From an uncultured beta proteobacterium (GTDB lineage: Bacteria > Pseudomonadota > Gammaproteobacteria > Burkholderiales > Rhodocyclaceae), in NCBI GenBank assembly GCA_903930395.1, contig CAIYYE010000475.1:1-12481 (forward strand): DNA of 12,481 bases, given 5' to 3'. Shown here one piece after another: positions 1 through 7,062 of this stretch (positions are counted from its first letter, which is position 1; each line of letters opens with the position of its first letter). The notes under the pieces were generated by a model that had not been told where the DNA came from, ran no database searches, and saw nothing but the letters and a program-made list of their open reading frames with translations. Position numbers and translations under genes: made by a program.

Positions 1-689
1 CCGGACTGATCGACGCAAAGGTGGCGGCCGGCACGGCCAACTATATTGAAGAAGCGGCGATGAGCGCCGAACAATGTGCGCAGGCAATGGCGCGCGGTGC
101 TGAAATCAGCCGCAATCTGGCGGCCAATGGCTGCAATGTCGTCGGTTTTGGCGAAATGGGTATCGGCAACACGGCAGCTGCTTCCTTGCTGACCCATTGC
201 CTGACCGGCCTGCCGCTGGCCGAATGCGTCGGTCGGGGCACGGGGCTCGACGATGCCGGGCTGGCCCGCAAGCAGGCCTTGCTCGATACAGCGCTCCAGC
301 GCTATCGCCGCAGCGGAGGCAATGAACCGCTGGCTGTGCTCGCCGAATTCGGCGGCTTTGAAATCGCCATGATGGTCGGTGCCATGCTCGGTGCGGCAGA
401 AGCGAAGATGACCCTGCTTGTTGACGGGTTCATCGTCACATCGGCGGCTCTCGTGGCGACCCGTCTGGCCCCGGCGATGGCCGACTACTGTGTGTTCTGC
501 CACCGTTCCGCCGAGGCCGGCCACCGCGCCCAGTTGGCCGCGCTCGGCGCCGAACCCCTGCTTGATCTTGGCCTGCGTCTGGGTGAAGGGACGGGTGCAG
601 CGCTGGCCTTCCCGCTCGTTGAGGCTGCGCTCAATTTTCTCAACGAGATGGCCAGTTTCGAGTCAGCTGGTGTTTCCGATAAAGCATGA
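1..689 (+). CDS. cobT: Nicotinate-nucleotide--dimethylbenzimidazole phosphoribosyltransferase, 5'-truncated by window edge
   Basis: This enzyme transfers the phosphoribosyl group of nicotinate mononucleotide to a lower-ligand base such as 5,6-dimethylbenzimidazole, giving alpha-ribazole phosphate for cobalamin nucleotide-loop assembly in the cytoplasm. The reading frame is open from base 3 to the left edge, so the GTG at 21 is internal and roughly the first third of a usual ~350-residue protein is missing. About 228 residues are visible. They include the family-typical GTANY segment near the start, [14 protein letters not shown] (nt about 141-182), and the C-terminal GEGTGAAL segment. The Glu at 585-587 corresponds to the catalytic base known for Salmonella CobT. 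The stop overlaps the start of cobS in an ATGA (686-689), implying translational coupling. The identification is firm, and no defect is visible in the part present. Confidence 0.95.
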   Translation, partial: GLIDAKVAAGTANYIEEAAMSAEQCAQAMARGAEISRNLAANGCNVVGFGEMGIGNTAAASLLTHCLTGLPLAECVGRGTGLDDAGLARKQALLDTALQRYRRSGGNEPLAVLAEFGGFEIAMMVGAMLGAAEAKMTLLVDGFIVTSAALVATRLAPAMADYCVFCHRSAEAGHRAQLAALGAEPLLDLGLRLGEGTGAALAFPLVEAALNFLNEMASFESAGVSDKA

Positions 690-1450
690 TGCTGCGGCGA
701 GAACTTGAGTATTTCTTCGGCGCCATCCGCTTTTTCACGCGCTTGCCGGTGCCCGCCTGGGTCGGGCATTCGGCCGAGGCGCTGAATCGCTCGGCGCGCT
801 ATTTTCCGGCAGTCGGGCTGATTGTCGGTGGCATTGGCGCGCTGGTCTATCTGGCTGCGGGGCTGATCTGGCCGCAGCCAGTGGCGGTCTTGTTGTCGAT
901 GGCGGCGACTCTCTACGCGACCGGTGCCTTCCACGAAGATGGTCTGGCGGATACGGTTGATGGTCTTGGGGGAGGCTGGGACAAGGCGCGCATCCTTGAG
1001 ATCATGAAGGATTCGCGGGTCGGCAGTTATGGCGTCGTGGCGATGGTGCTGGCGCTGCTCGGAAAATTCACGCTGCTGTCGGCGCTCGATGGCGCGCTGG
1101 TACCGTTCGCGCTGCTCGCCGGTCATGCCCTGTCACGCTTTTGTGCCACAGTGCTGCTGGCGACGATGGATTACGTTCGGGAGGATTTACAGTCCAAGGC
1201 CAAGCCGCTGGCGACACGATTGTCCGGGGGGGGCATGGTGGTTGCACTGGCTTTCGCTCTCCTCGCTGTGGCCTTTTTGCCGCCGGCCAAGGCGCTGGCC
1301 GGCTGTGCCCTGGCGGCGCTCGCCACCGTCTGGCTCGCCGCCAAGTTCCGGCGCTGGATGGGTGGGTACACGGGAGATTGCCTGGGGGCGACGCAGCAGG
1401 TCAGCGAAATCGTTTTCTATCTCGGGCTGCTGGCGAGCTGGCCGCCATGA
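686..1450 (+). CDS. cobS: Adenosylcobinamide-GDP ribazoletransferase (cobalamin synthase)
   Basis: CobS is the integral inner-membrane enzyme that joins adenosylcobinamide-GDP to alpha-ribazole (or its phosphate), the step that completes the cobalamin skeleton. The 254-residue length is normal for the family. The N-terminal FFTRLPVP (residues 16-23) is the usual CobS opening. The conserved acidic stretch [18 protein letters not shown] (83-100) followed by [11 protein letters not shown] (106-116) is the metal-binding active-site region, and [13 protein letters not shown] (226-238) is the C-terminal signature. Hydrophobic segments around 45-80, 115-160 and 184-220 fit a polytopic protein. Two ATGs lie side by side (686 and 689). 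The first is chosen because it gives the ATGA overlap with cobT; no strong ribosome binding site precedes either. The gene carries an uninterrupted run of eight G (1226-1233) within codons 180-183. Confidence 0.95.
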   Translation: MMLRRELEYFFGAIRFFTRLPVPAWVGHSAEALNRSARYFPAVGLIVGGIGALVYLAAGLIWPQPVAVLLSMAATLYATGAFHEDGLADTVDGLGGGWDKARILEIMKDSRVGSYGVVAMVLALLGKFTLLSALDGALVPFALLAGHALSRFCATVLLATMDYVREDLQSKAKPLATRLSGGGMVVALAFALLAVAFLPPAKALAGCALAALATVWLAAKFRRWMGGYTGDCLGATQQVSEIVFYLGLLASWPP

Positions 1451-1989
1451 TCCTGCACCTGATCCGCCATCCGAAACCCCTGATCGACGCGGGTATCTGC
1501 TATGGGCAAAGCGACATTCCGGCTCCCATTGAGCCGGCCGATTTCGCCCGTCTGCGCGCCGAACTGCCTCCGGGCCTGCCGGTCTGGAGCAGTCCGCTGC
1601 AACGCTGCCGGCAATTGGCGGAACAGTTGCATGCGCAGCCGCGGATGGATGACAGGCTGGCCGAAATGAATTTCGGCGACTGGGAAGGGCGAGCATGGGG
1701 CGATATTCCCCGCCACCAACTCGATGCCTGGGCCGCCGATGTCGCAAATTATGCGCCGCCGGGTGGTGAGTCGCCGGCCGCTTTGCAGCAGCGGGCACTG
1801 GATTTTGTCGCAAGTCTGTGCGTGCCGGAGGCGGTGATCGTGACCCACGCCGGGGTCATCCGTACCTTGCTCGCGCACTGGCAGGGCTTACCGCCAGCGC
1901 GGTGGAGCGACGTGCACGTCGAATTTTCGACGGTAACGACGATTTCCTTGTCGAACGACAGCGCCGACCTGATCCGCCTGAATCGGTAG
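1447..1989 (+). CDS. cobC: Alpha-ribazole phosphatase, histidine phosphatase superfamily
   Basis: This cytoplasmic phosphatase would remove the 5' phosphate from alpha-ribazole phosphate or from adenosylcobalamin phosphate, working with CobT and CobS. The protein has 180 residues. The N-terminal catalytic motif is LIRHPKP (residues 5-11), with Arg7 and nucleophile His8. The other phosphate-pocket elements are SSPLQRC (48-54, Arg53), the acid region EMNFGDWEG (73-81) and THAGVIR (133-139, second His at 134). The position after the catalytic His is Pro rather than the Gly of the classical RHG motif, but all catalytic residues are present. The start is the ATG at 1447, which overlaps the cobS stop as ATGA. 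A longer open frame begins at 1141, but its extra 102 residues lie out of frame inside cobS and are rejected. The context, directly after cobT and cobS, makes CobC a better call than a generic phosphoglycerate mutase-like protein. Confidence 0.9.
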   Translation: MILHLIRHPKPLIDAGICYGQSDIPAPIEPADFARLRAELPPGLPVWSSPLQRCRQLAEQLHAQPRMDDRLAEMNFGDWEGRAWGDIPRHQLDAWAADVANYAPPGGESPAALQQRALDFVASLCVPEAVIVTHAGVIRTLLAHWQGLPPARWSDVHVEFSTVTTISLSNDSADLIRLNR

Positions 1990-2022
1990 AATGTCGACTT
2001 TCGTTTCCAACGACCGCAATCC

Positions 2023-3816
2023 GTGACTCAAAATTCAAGCTCGGCCTATTCCAACCGCCAGATATATCGCCGCCTGCTAACCTGGGTGCAGCCCCACTGG
2101 CGCGTTTTTGCCCTCGGTGTGCTCGGCATGGTGTGCACGGCAGCGACCGAGCCGCTCTTCCCGGCCCTGATGAAGCATCTGCTCGACAGCGGTTTTGTCG
2201 CCAAGGACGAGCGCGACATCATCCTGATCCCGGCCGCGATGATCGCGATTTTCATCTTCCGTGGCATCTCGACCTACGCCAGCGGCTACTCGATGGCCTG
2301 GGTTGCCGCCCGCGTCGTGCTCGACTTGCGTCAGGCCATGTTCCGGCGGCTCTTGAGTCTGCCGACACGGTTTTACGATGACCAGTCGACCGGCGTCCTG
2401 ATTTCCAAGGTGGCCTACGACGTGACCAACGTCACCCAGGCCGCCACCGGCGTGCTGACCACGGTCATCCGCGACACCCTGACCATCCTTGGCCTGCTCG
2501 GTTTCCTGCTCTACCTCGACTGGAAACTGACCCTGATCGCCCTCACCGTCGGCCCGGTCATCCTTGGCGTCATCAAGATTTTCAGCAAGCGCCTGCGCGC
2601 CGCCAGCCGCTCCGGCTATTCGGCCATGGGCCTGATCACCCACATCCTCGAAGAAGCGGTTGGCGCCCACAAGGTGGTGAAGATATTCGGTGGCGAGAAA
2701 TACGAGGCTGCCCGGTTTGACGAGGCGACCAACGTTTACCGTCGGGCCACCATGCGTGAAGCGGCCGCGGCCGCGGCGACAGTGCCGCTGACCCAGGTCG
2801 CCGCATCGACTTCGGTGGCCATCATCACCTACCTCGCCTTGCGCCAGTCGGCCGGCCCCGGCGGCACGACGGTCGGCGAGTTCCTCTCCTTCATCACGGC
2901 ACTGCTCATGCTGCTTGCCCCGGTCAAGCGTTTGACGGATGTCAGCAACCCGCTGCAACGTGGCCTGGCTGCCGCTGAAAGCGTTTTCCAGGTGCTCGAT
3001 GAAATTCCTGAAGACGACCTGGGTCAGGTCGAACTCCAGCGGGCCAGTGGCCACCTGACATTCGATCAAGTCAATTTCAGCTATCCGGGCACCAACCGAC
3101 CTGCTCTGGAAGATATCAATCTGGACATTCTGCCGGGCCAGACGGTCGCTTTGGTCGGTGCTTCCGGAAGCGGCAAGACAACCATGGCCGCACTCATTCC
3201 GCGCTTTTATCACCTGACTAACGGGCGTCTGCTGCTCGATGGGCACCATGTCGAGGATCTGAAGCTGGAGAGCCTGCGCAACAACATCGCCCTGGTCAGT
3301 CAGGATGTCGTGCTCTTCAACGACACCGTCCGCGCCAACATTGCCTATGGCTTTGCAGGCCAGTCGAGCGAGGAAGAGATCATTGCCGCGGCCAAGGCAG
3401 CCAATGCCTGGGAGTTCATCAGCCAGATGGACAAGGGGCTGGATACCGAGGTTGGCGAAAACGGCGTCAAGCTGTCGGGCGGCCAGCGCCAGCGCCTGGC
3501 CATCGCCCGTGCCTTCCTGAAAAATGCCCCGATTCTCATTCTCGACGAGGCCACCTCGGCCCTCGACACCGAATCCGAACGCCTCATTCAGGCTGCTCTC
3601 GATACCCTGATTCTCGGCCGGACCACCATCGTCATCGCCCACCGCCTATCCACCATCGAACGGGCCGACCTGATCGTGGTGCTCGATCAGGGACGCATCG
3701 TCGAGCGCGGCCGACATGCCGAATTGCTCGGCAACAATGGGGTTTATGCGAAGTTGCAGCGGCTGCAGCGGGAAACGCTTACGGGCGAGTCGCTGACTGA
3801 TAGCGCAGGCGCTTGA
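2023..3816 (+). CDS. msbA: Lipid A export ATP-binding/permease protein MsbA (ABC exporter half-transporter)
   Basis: MsbA is a homodimeric inner-membrane ABC exporter that flips lipid A-core from the cytoplasmic to the periplasmic leaflet. The 597 residues match the family's usual length. Residues about 10-330 form the transmembrane domain, with hydrophobic helices near 30-48, 68-85, 145-190 and 265-300. The nucleotide-binding domain follows: Walker A GASGSGKTT (379-387), signature LSGGQRQR (484-491), Walker B ILILDEATSALD (504-515, Asp508/Glu509) and the H-loop His540 in IAHRLST. The start is a GTG. It is the only usable start between the in-frame cobC stop and the conserved RQIYRRLLTWV opening, and no clear Shine-Dalgarno sequence precedes it. 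The gene lies 33 bases downstream of cobC with no evident promoter or terminator between them. Its last 38 bases overlap the convergent minus-strand glycosyltransferase. The LPS genes next door support MsbA over another exporter of the family. Confidence 0.92.
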   Translation: MTQNSSSAYSNRQIYRRLLTWVQPHWRVFALGVLGMVCTAATEPLFPALMKHLLDSGFVAKDERDIILIPAAMIAIFIFRGISTYASGYSMAWVAARVVLDLRQAMFRRLLSLPTRFYDDQSTGVLISKVAYDVTNVTQAATGVLTTVIRDTLTILGLLGFLLYLDWKLTLIALTVGPVILGVIKIFSKRLRAASRSGYSAMGLITHILEEAVGAHKVVKIFGGEKYEAARFDEATNVYRRATMREAAAAAATVPLTQVAASTSVAIITYLALRQSAGPGGTTVGEFLSFITALLMLLAPVKRLTDVSNPLQRGLAAAESVFQVLDEIPEDDLGQVELQRASGHLTFDQVNFSYPGTNRPALEDINLDILPGQTVALVGASGSGKTTMAALIPRFYHLTNGRLLLDGHHVEDLKLESLRNNIALVSQDVVLFNDTVRANIAYGFAGQSSEEEIIAAAKAANAWEFISQMDKGLDTEVGENGVKLSGGQRQRLAIARAFLKNAPILILDEATSALDTESERLIQAALDTLILGRTTIVIAHRLSTIERADLIVVLDQGRIVERGRHAELLGNNGVYAKLQRLQRETLTGESLTDSAGA

Positions 3817-4774
3817 GGAAAAAGAAGGGCGCCAGCAGCCAGGGCGCTGCCGCGTAGGTCAGGATGCGCAGTCGGAAGTCGCCGGGCAGCGTCGCATATT
3901 GCCGGCAGAGGCCAAGTTTTGGGCCGAAACCGGAGGCGGCAAACATGCGTTCAATGAATATTTCCTTTTGCAGCTTCTCATCGAGTACGGCCAGCGTAGC
4001 TTGACTGGCGCCGAGTTCGCGGGCGTTGTCGAGCATGCAGCGCAACTCGGTCTGCGAGCTTTTGAGCTTTCGGGTCAGGCCCCTGATGACAGTGGCGGCA
4101 TCCAGTGATTTGCGCTGACTGGTCAGGCCGCCACGCCGGTAATTGATGAGCGGTTGCGGCAACGTGATGGCGCTGGCCAGACCAATCGCCCGAAAAGCCA
4201 TCACCATGTCCTCGCCGACGACGCCCTTGGGCATACCGCCGAAACGGTCGAAGAGGCGACGCGTCCAGGCTTGGGCCGCGCCGATGACGTGGGGCGGCGA
4301 GCGGCTCCAGTCATCCAGCGTTCGATAGTCTTCGAGTTTGGTGATACGGATGGTCCCGAGAATCTCGCCTGATTGCGCCATGTCGAACAGGTAGGCCGCA
4401 ATGAGGTCGGGCTTGCCGTCGTGGGCCAGCCAGAAATCGACGACGGTACTGACCCGCGTCGGGAGCGACACATCGTCGCCGCCGGCGATGAAGATCAATT
4501 CGCCGCTAGATTGTCTGACCGCCTGATCGATGTTGCCGCCAATGCCGAGATTTTCCGGGTTGCGCAGGAATTTGATGCGGTGCGGTCCGGCATAGCCGTG
4601 CAGGGCCGCCTCGATGCGGGCGACTGTCGCGTCTTTCGACGCATCATCCGAAATGACGATTTCCAGGTTGGGATAATCCTGGGCGAGCGCCCCGGCCAGT
4701 GCCTCGCCTATAAGGTCTTGCTGGTTGTAGCAGAGGAGAAGCAGCGTGACGGGAGGGTGGGGCAGGTGGCTCAT
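3779..4774 (-). CDS. Glycosyltransferase family 2 protein, probable LPS core or surface-glycan enzyme
   Basis: A GT-A fold glycosyltransferase of 331 residues that would transfer a sugar from a nucleotide-sugar donor at the cytoplasmic face of the inner membrane. Acceptor and sugar cannot be read from sequence. The N-terminal Rossmann-like part has TLLLLCYNQQDLI (10-22), the nucleotide-binding ISDDASKDAT (41-50) and an acidic metal-site segment FIAGGDD (95-101). VVGEDMVM (185-192) probably contributes the catalytic acidic residue. A hydrophobic C-terminal stretch (about 305-320) followed by basic residues suggests membrane attachment. The frame stays open upstream to 5017, but those 81 extra residues lie within the upstream gene. 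The ATG at 4774 forms an ATGA overlap with the GT4 stop, indicating a coupled two-gene operon, so it is preferred. The 3' end overlaps the end of msbA tail to tail by 38 bases. Confidence 0.85.
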   Translation of the reverse strand: MSHLPHPPVTLLLLCYNQQDLIGEALAGALAQDYPNLEIVISDDASKDATVARIEAALHGYAGPHRIKFLRNPENLGIGGNIDQAVRQSSGELIFIAGGDDVSLPTRVSTVVDFWLAHDGKPDLIAAYLFDMAQSGEILGTIRITKLEDYRTLDDWSRSPPHVIGAAQAWTRRLFDRFGGMPKGVVGEDMVMAFRAIGLASAITLPQPLINYRRGGLTSQRKSLDAATVIRGLTRKLKSSQTELRCMLDNARELGASQATLAVLDEKLQKEIFIERMFAASGFGPKLGLCRQYATLPGDFRLRILTYAAAPWLLAPFFFLKRLRYQSATRP

Positions 4775-5841
4775 GATGCGGCGGCAGTGGCGAGCAGGCC
4801 GAACAGGACATTGAAGTGCTGTGGCAGGGAGTACGGATAGTGAATGTGTTGTCCGGGATTGTCGAGCAGGTTCAGGCGGCCTGCTTCCCATCGTGTCAGG
4901 GTGTCGCGCAGCGTGGCGCGCAGGGCTGGAAGATTGCGCTCGAAGCGCAGGCAGGCCTGTTCCGAAAGAACTTCGGCGGCGCCGACCGTGGTCGAGAAAA
5001 TGGCTGGTGTGCCGCACAGAATGGCCTCCGGTCCAACCAGGCCAAAGGCTTCGTAGTGGGAGGCGAGAATGACTGCATCGGCAGCGGCATACAGCGCTGG
5101 CATGTCGTCGCGGAAACCGAGGTTGATGACTTTGGGCGCGTTGAGCGGTGTTTTGCCGGCAACGACGAGGCGAAGGCGCGGGTCACTATCGGCAAGGGCT
5201 TCGAGAATCAGGTCTGCTCCCTTTAGCGCGTGATTGTTTGAGGGGAAGAGCAGCATCAGCTCATCCGGGCGAATCCCTATCGCTTGCCGGGTCTGTTCCC
5301 GGTTGGCGCGGGCGGCAAGGCAAAATTGCCCGGTATCGACTGGCGGGTAGAGGGTAGCGATCTTGTTCGGGGCGATGCCGTAATGCGCGACAATTTCGCC
5401 GGCGACCTTGGCCGAATGCGAAACAATCTGCCTGGCCTGCTGATAAAGCGCGGTTTCGCGCCGAATGGTGGCGCGATCGAAAAAACCGATGCGTTTTTTG
5501 CCGCGATCGAGCAGGTGGCCGAGATGGGTGCCGCCGACGATGCACAAGGCTGCTCCCGGTGCTCGCGAAATGCTCACTGTGGGCCAGCCCTGGCGGGACT
5601 GGGCCAGGGCGCGCGATTCGAAAATATAGTTGTTGAGGCGGGAAAACGGCGTGCGATCGGGCATGACGACGAATTCGACGCCCTGGGGGTGGGGGCCGGG
5701 CCAGGCCAGTTGCCGGGTGATGACCCGGCAGGGCATGTTTTGCCCGGCGGCATAGGCGATCAGATCGAGCACATGCCGCTCCATGCCGCCGCCAGCGCGA
5801 ATCGAGTGAAATATCAGATTGAAGCCGGGCAACGGGGTCAT
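4771..5841 (-). CDS. Glycosyltransferase family 4 protein (GT-B fold), WaaG-like
   Basis: A 356-residue retaining glycosyltransferase of the GT-B fold, likely adding a hexose or related sugar to LPS core at the cytoplasmic membrane surface. The N-terminal acceptor domain contains the glycine-rich RAGGGMERHVLDLI (15-28), typical of GT4 enzymes. The C-terminal donor domain has ATLYPPVDTGQF (162-173), a Lys-containing segment NNHALKGADL (202-211), and the EX7E motif from Glu264 to Glu272 within HYEAFGLVGPEAILCGTPAI (262-281). The open frame runs upstream to 6255, but that part lies antisense to the WaaQ-like gene. The ATG at 5841 is chosen because the GT4 fold begins immediately after it. It is first in a minus-strand pair with the GT2 gene and diverges from the GT9 gene across 117 bases. 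WaaG-like is a family-level guess; the donor is unknown. Confidence 0.87.
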   Translation of the reverse strand: MTPLPGFNLIFHSIRAGGGMERHVLDLIAYAAGQNMPCRVITRQLAWPGPHPQGVEFVVMPDRTPFSRLNNYIFESRALAQSRQGWPTVSISRAPGAALCIVGGTHLGHLLDRGKKRIGFFDRATIRRETALYQQARQIVSHSAKVAGEIVAHYGIAPNKIATLYPPVDTGQFCLAARANREQTRQAIGIRPDELMLLFPSNNHALKGADLILEALADSDPRLRLVVAGKTPLNAPKVINLGFRDDMPALYAAADAVILASHYEAFGLVGPEAILCGTPAIFSTTVGAAEVLSEQACLRFERNLPALRATLRDTLTRWEAGRLNLLDNPGQHIHYPYSLPQHFNVLFGLLATAAAS

Positions 5842-5958
5842 GGCGATAGGTGGGCTAAGAGTCGGCGGCCGGTTGCACGGGGCAGGCGTCGGCGAAACCG
5901 GGCTGGAAAGTGTATCATCCGGCCAAGCCTGAGAGGCGCCCGGTAGCCATACGAGTTT
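5842..5958. promoter_or_regulatory. Divergent intergenic spacer expected to hold promoters for both LPS units
   Basis: This 117-base spacer separates the start codons of the minus-strand GT4 gene and the plus-strand WaaQ-like gene, so promoters for both directions are expected here. It is GC-rich and no well-spaced sigma-70 pair is visible. A TTGCAC (5873-5878) resembles a -35 and a TATCAT (5913-5918) resembles a -10 on the plus strand, but they are 34 bases apart and cannot form one promoter. Neither gene has an obvious Shine-Dalgarno sequence. The call rests on gene layout, not on recognised boxes. Confidence 0.35.
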
Positions 5959-7062
5959 ATGATCAAGTCTGTATTTCCTCCCCCCAAGCGCGTCCTGGTG
6001 ATCCGCTTGCAGAATCATGGCGATGTCCTGCTGACGACCCCGATGTTTACCGCTCTCAAACGCCAGTTTCCCGGGGTCGAGATCGATGCCCTGGTGTTTG
6101 CCGAAACGGCTTCCATGCTGGCCGCCAATCCTGACCTGACCACGGTGTGGGCTTTGCCGCGAGGCAAGCAGGTCGGTCGCGGGTGGCGGCGGGGGCTCGC
6201 CCTGTTTCGCCTGATGCGGGATATTCGGCGGCGTCACTACGACTGGGTGCTGCATCTCAATGACCAGTGGCCCGGGGCGCTTGCCGCGGCTGTCAGCGGT
6301 GCTGCGGTGCGCTTTGGCTACGAGATGGAAAAGCGCGATTTCTGGCTATGGCGAAAGATATTTCCGGTGCGTATCGTGCCGGTATTTGCCGGGCATATGG
6401 TCGAAAAGAACCTGGCCGTCCTGGCCGCGTTGGGGGTCCCGGTAGATGCCGGCAATGCTCCGTGCACCATGGGCTTTGCTGAAGCGGATGCGGCGCTGGT
6501 GGACGAGAAACTTGCGGCAGCCGGTGTGGCCGGGAAATACATCCTGATCCACCCGACTTCTCGCTGGTTCTTCAAGTGCTGGGAAGATGAGCGTTTTGCC
6601 GAAGTGATTGCGGCGCTGGTGTCGGGCGGTTGGCAAGTCGTGCTGACCTCGGCGCCAGACCAGCGTGAAGTCGACCTGGTCGATGGCCTGCTCCGCCGGG
6701 TGAATGATTCGCGGCTAGTCTCCCTGGCGGGGCAGTTGACCTTGCCGCAACTGGCCGCGGCGATTGCGCGGGCGACATTATTCGTCGGGGTAGACTCCGT
6801 GCCGATGCATATGGCGGCTGCCTTGGGGCGACCCATCGTCGCCCTGTTCGGCCCCTCGCATGTCCATATCTGGCGGCCCTGGAGCAATCGTGCGGAGGTC
6901 ATTCATGCCGCCGATTACGGCCCCCTTATCGCTCCGAATGATGTCGATATCTCGACCACCGAGCGTTATCTCGCCAACATTCCCGTGCCCCCAGTGCTGG
7001 CAGCCATAGAGCGCCAGCTGGCACGTTTTGCCGACGAGAGGGCTCTTGCCGATGTTGCCTGA
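5959..7062 (+). CDS. waaQ: Glycosyltransferase family 9 protein, putative LPS heptosyltransferase III (WaaQ-like)
   Basis: A 367-residue GT-B glycosyltransferase resembling WaaQ, which adds a heptose branch to the inner-core heptose of LPS from ADP-heptose in the cytoplasm. RVLVIRLQNHGDVLLTTPMF (11-30) is the characteristic N-terminal element, with the Gly-Asp pair (21-22) of the active-site loop. In the C-terminal donor domain, HPTSRWFFKCWEDERF (198-213) matches the WaaQ-type segment with FKCW. LAGQLTLPQLAAAI (256-269) and FVGVDSVPMHMAAALGRPIV (275-294), then ALFGPS (295-300), form the ADP-heptose pocket typical of GT9. The ATG at 5959 is the only sensible start, because an in-frame stop lies 15 bases upstream. 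It is first in the plus-strand series and overlaps the following ligase gene by 11 bases. The FKCW segment favours WaaQ over WaaC or WaaF, but exact acceptor specificity is inferred. Confidence 0.85.
   Translation: MIKSVFPPPKRVLVIRLQNHGDVLLTTPMFTALKRQFPGVEIDALVFAETASMLAANPDLTTVWALPRGKQVGRGWRRGLALFRLMRDIRRRHYDWVLHLNDQWPGALAAAVSGAAVRFGYEMEKRDFWLWRKIFPVRIVPVFAGHMVEKNLAVLAALGVPVDAGNAPCTMGFAEADAALVDEKLAAAGVAGKYILIHPTSRWFFKCWEDERFAEVIAALVSGGWQVVLTSAPDQREVDLVDGLLRRVNDSRLVSLAGQLTLPQLAAAIARATLFVGVDSVPMHMAAALGRPIVALFGPSHVHIWRPWSNRAEVIHAADYGPLIAPNDVDISTTERYLANIPVPPVLAAIERQLARFADERALADVA

Noticed and set aside
485..1126. A 213-codon minus-strand open frame over cobT and cobS
   Set aside because: Its product is an Arg/Gln/Ser-rich low-complexity translation lying antisense to two well-supported genes.
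1465..1479. Pro instead of Gly after the catalytic His of CobC (RHP, not RHG)
   Set aside because: The Arg, both His and the Glu of the active site are present, and the position tolerates variation in this superfamily, so it is not treated as a defect.
2761..2776. GCGGCCGC-type repeat inside msbA
   Set aside because: It encodes an Ala run in a transmembrane-domain helix and reads as simple GC-rich codon repetition, not a site.
2077..3642. A 521-codon open frame on the minus strand, antisense to msbA
   Set aside because: msbA has intact ABC motifs across the same bases. The antisense product is rich in Gly, Asp, Gln and His, with no recognisable domain, as expected of a codon-bias shadow in high-GC DNA.
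4775..5017. N-terminal extension of the minus-strand GT2 gene
   Set aside because: The 81 extra residues overlap the GT4 coding region and look like an out-of-frame translation; the ATGA-coupled start at 4774 sits right at the fold's beginning.
5873..5918. TTGCAC and TATCAT as a promoter for the WaaQ-like gene
   Set aside because: The boxes are 34 bases apart, twice the allowed spacing.
5842..6255. N-terminal extension of the minus-strand GT4 gene
   Set aside because: It would run antisense through the WaaQ-like gene and add 138 Pro/Gln/His-rich residues before the normal start of the GT4 fold.
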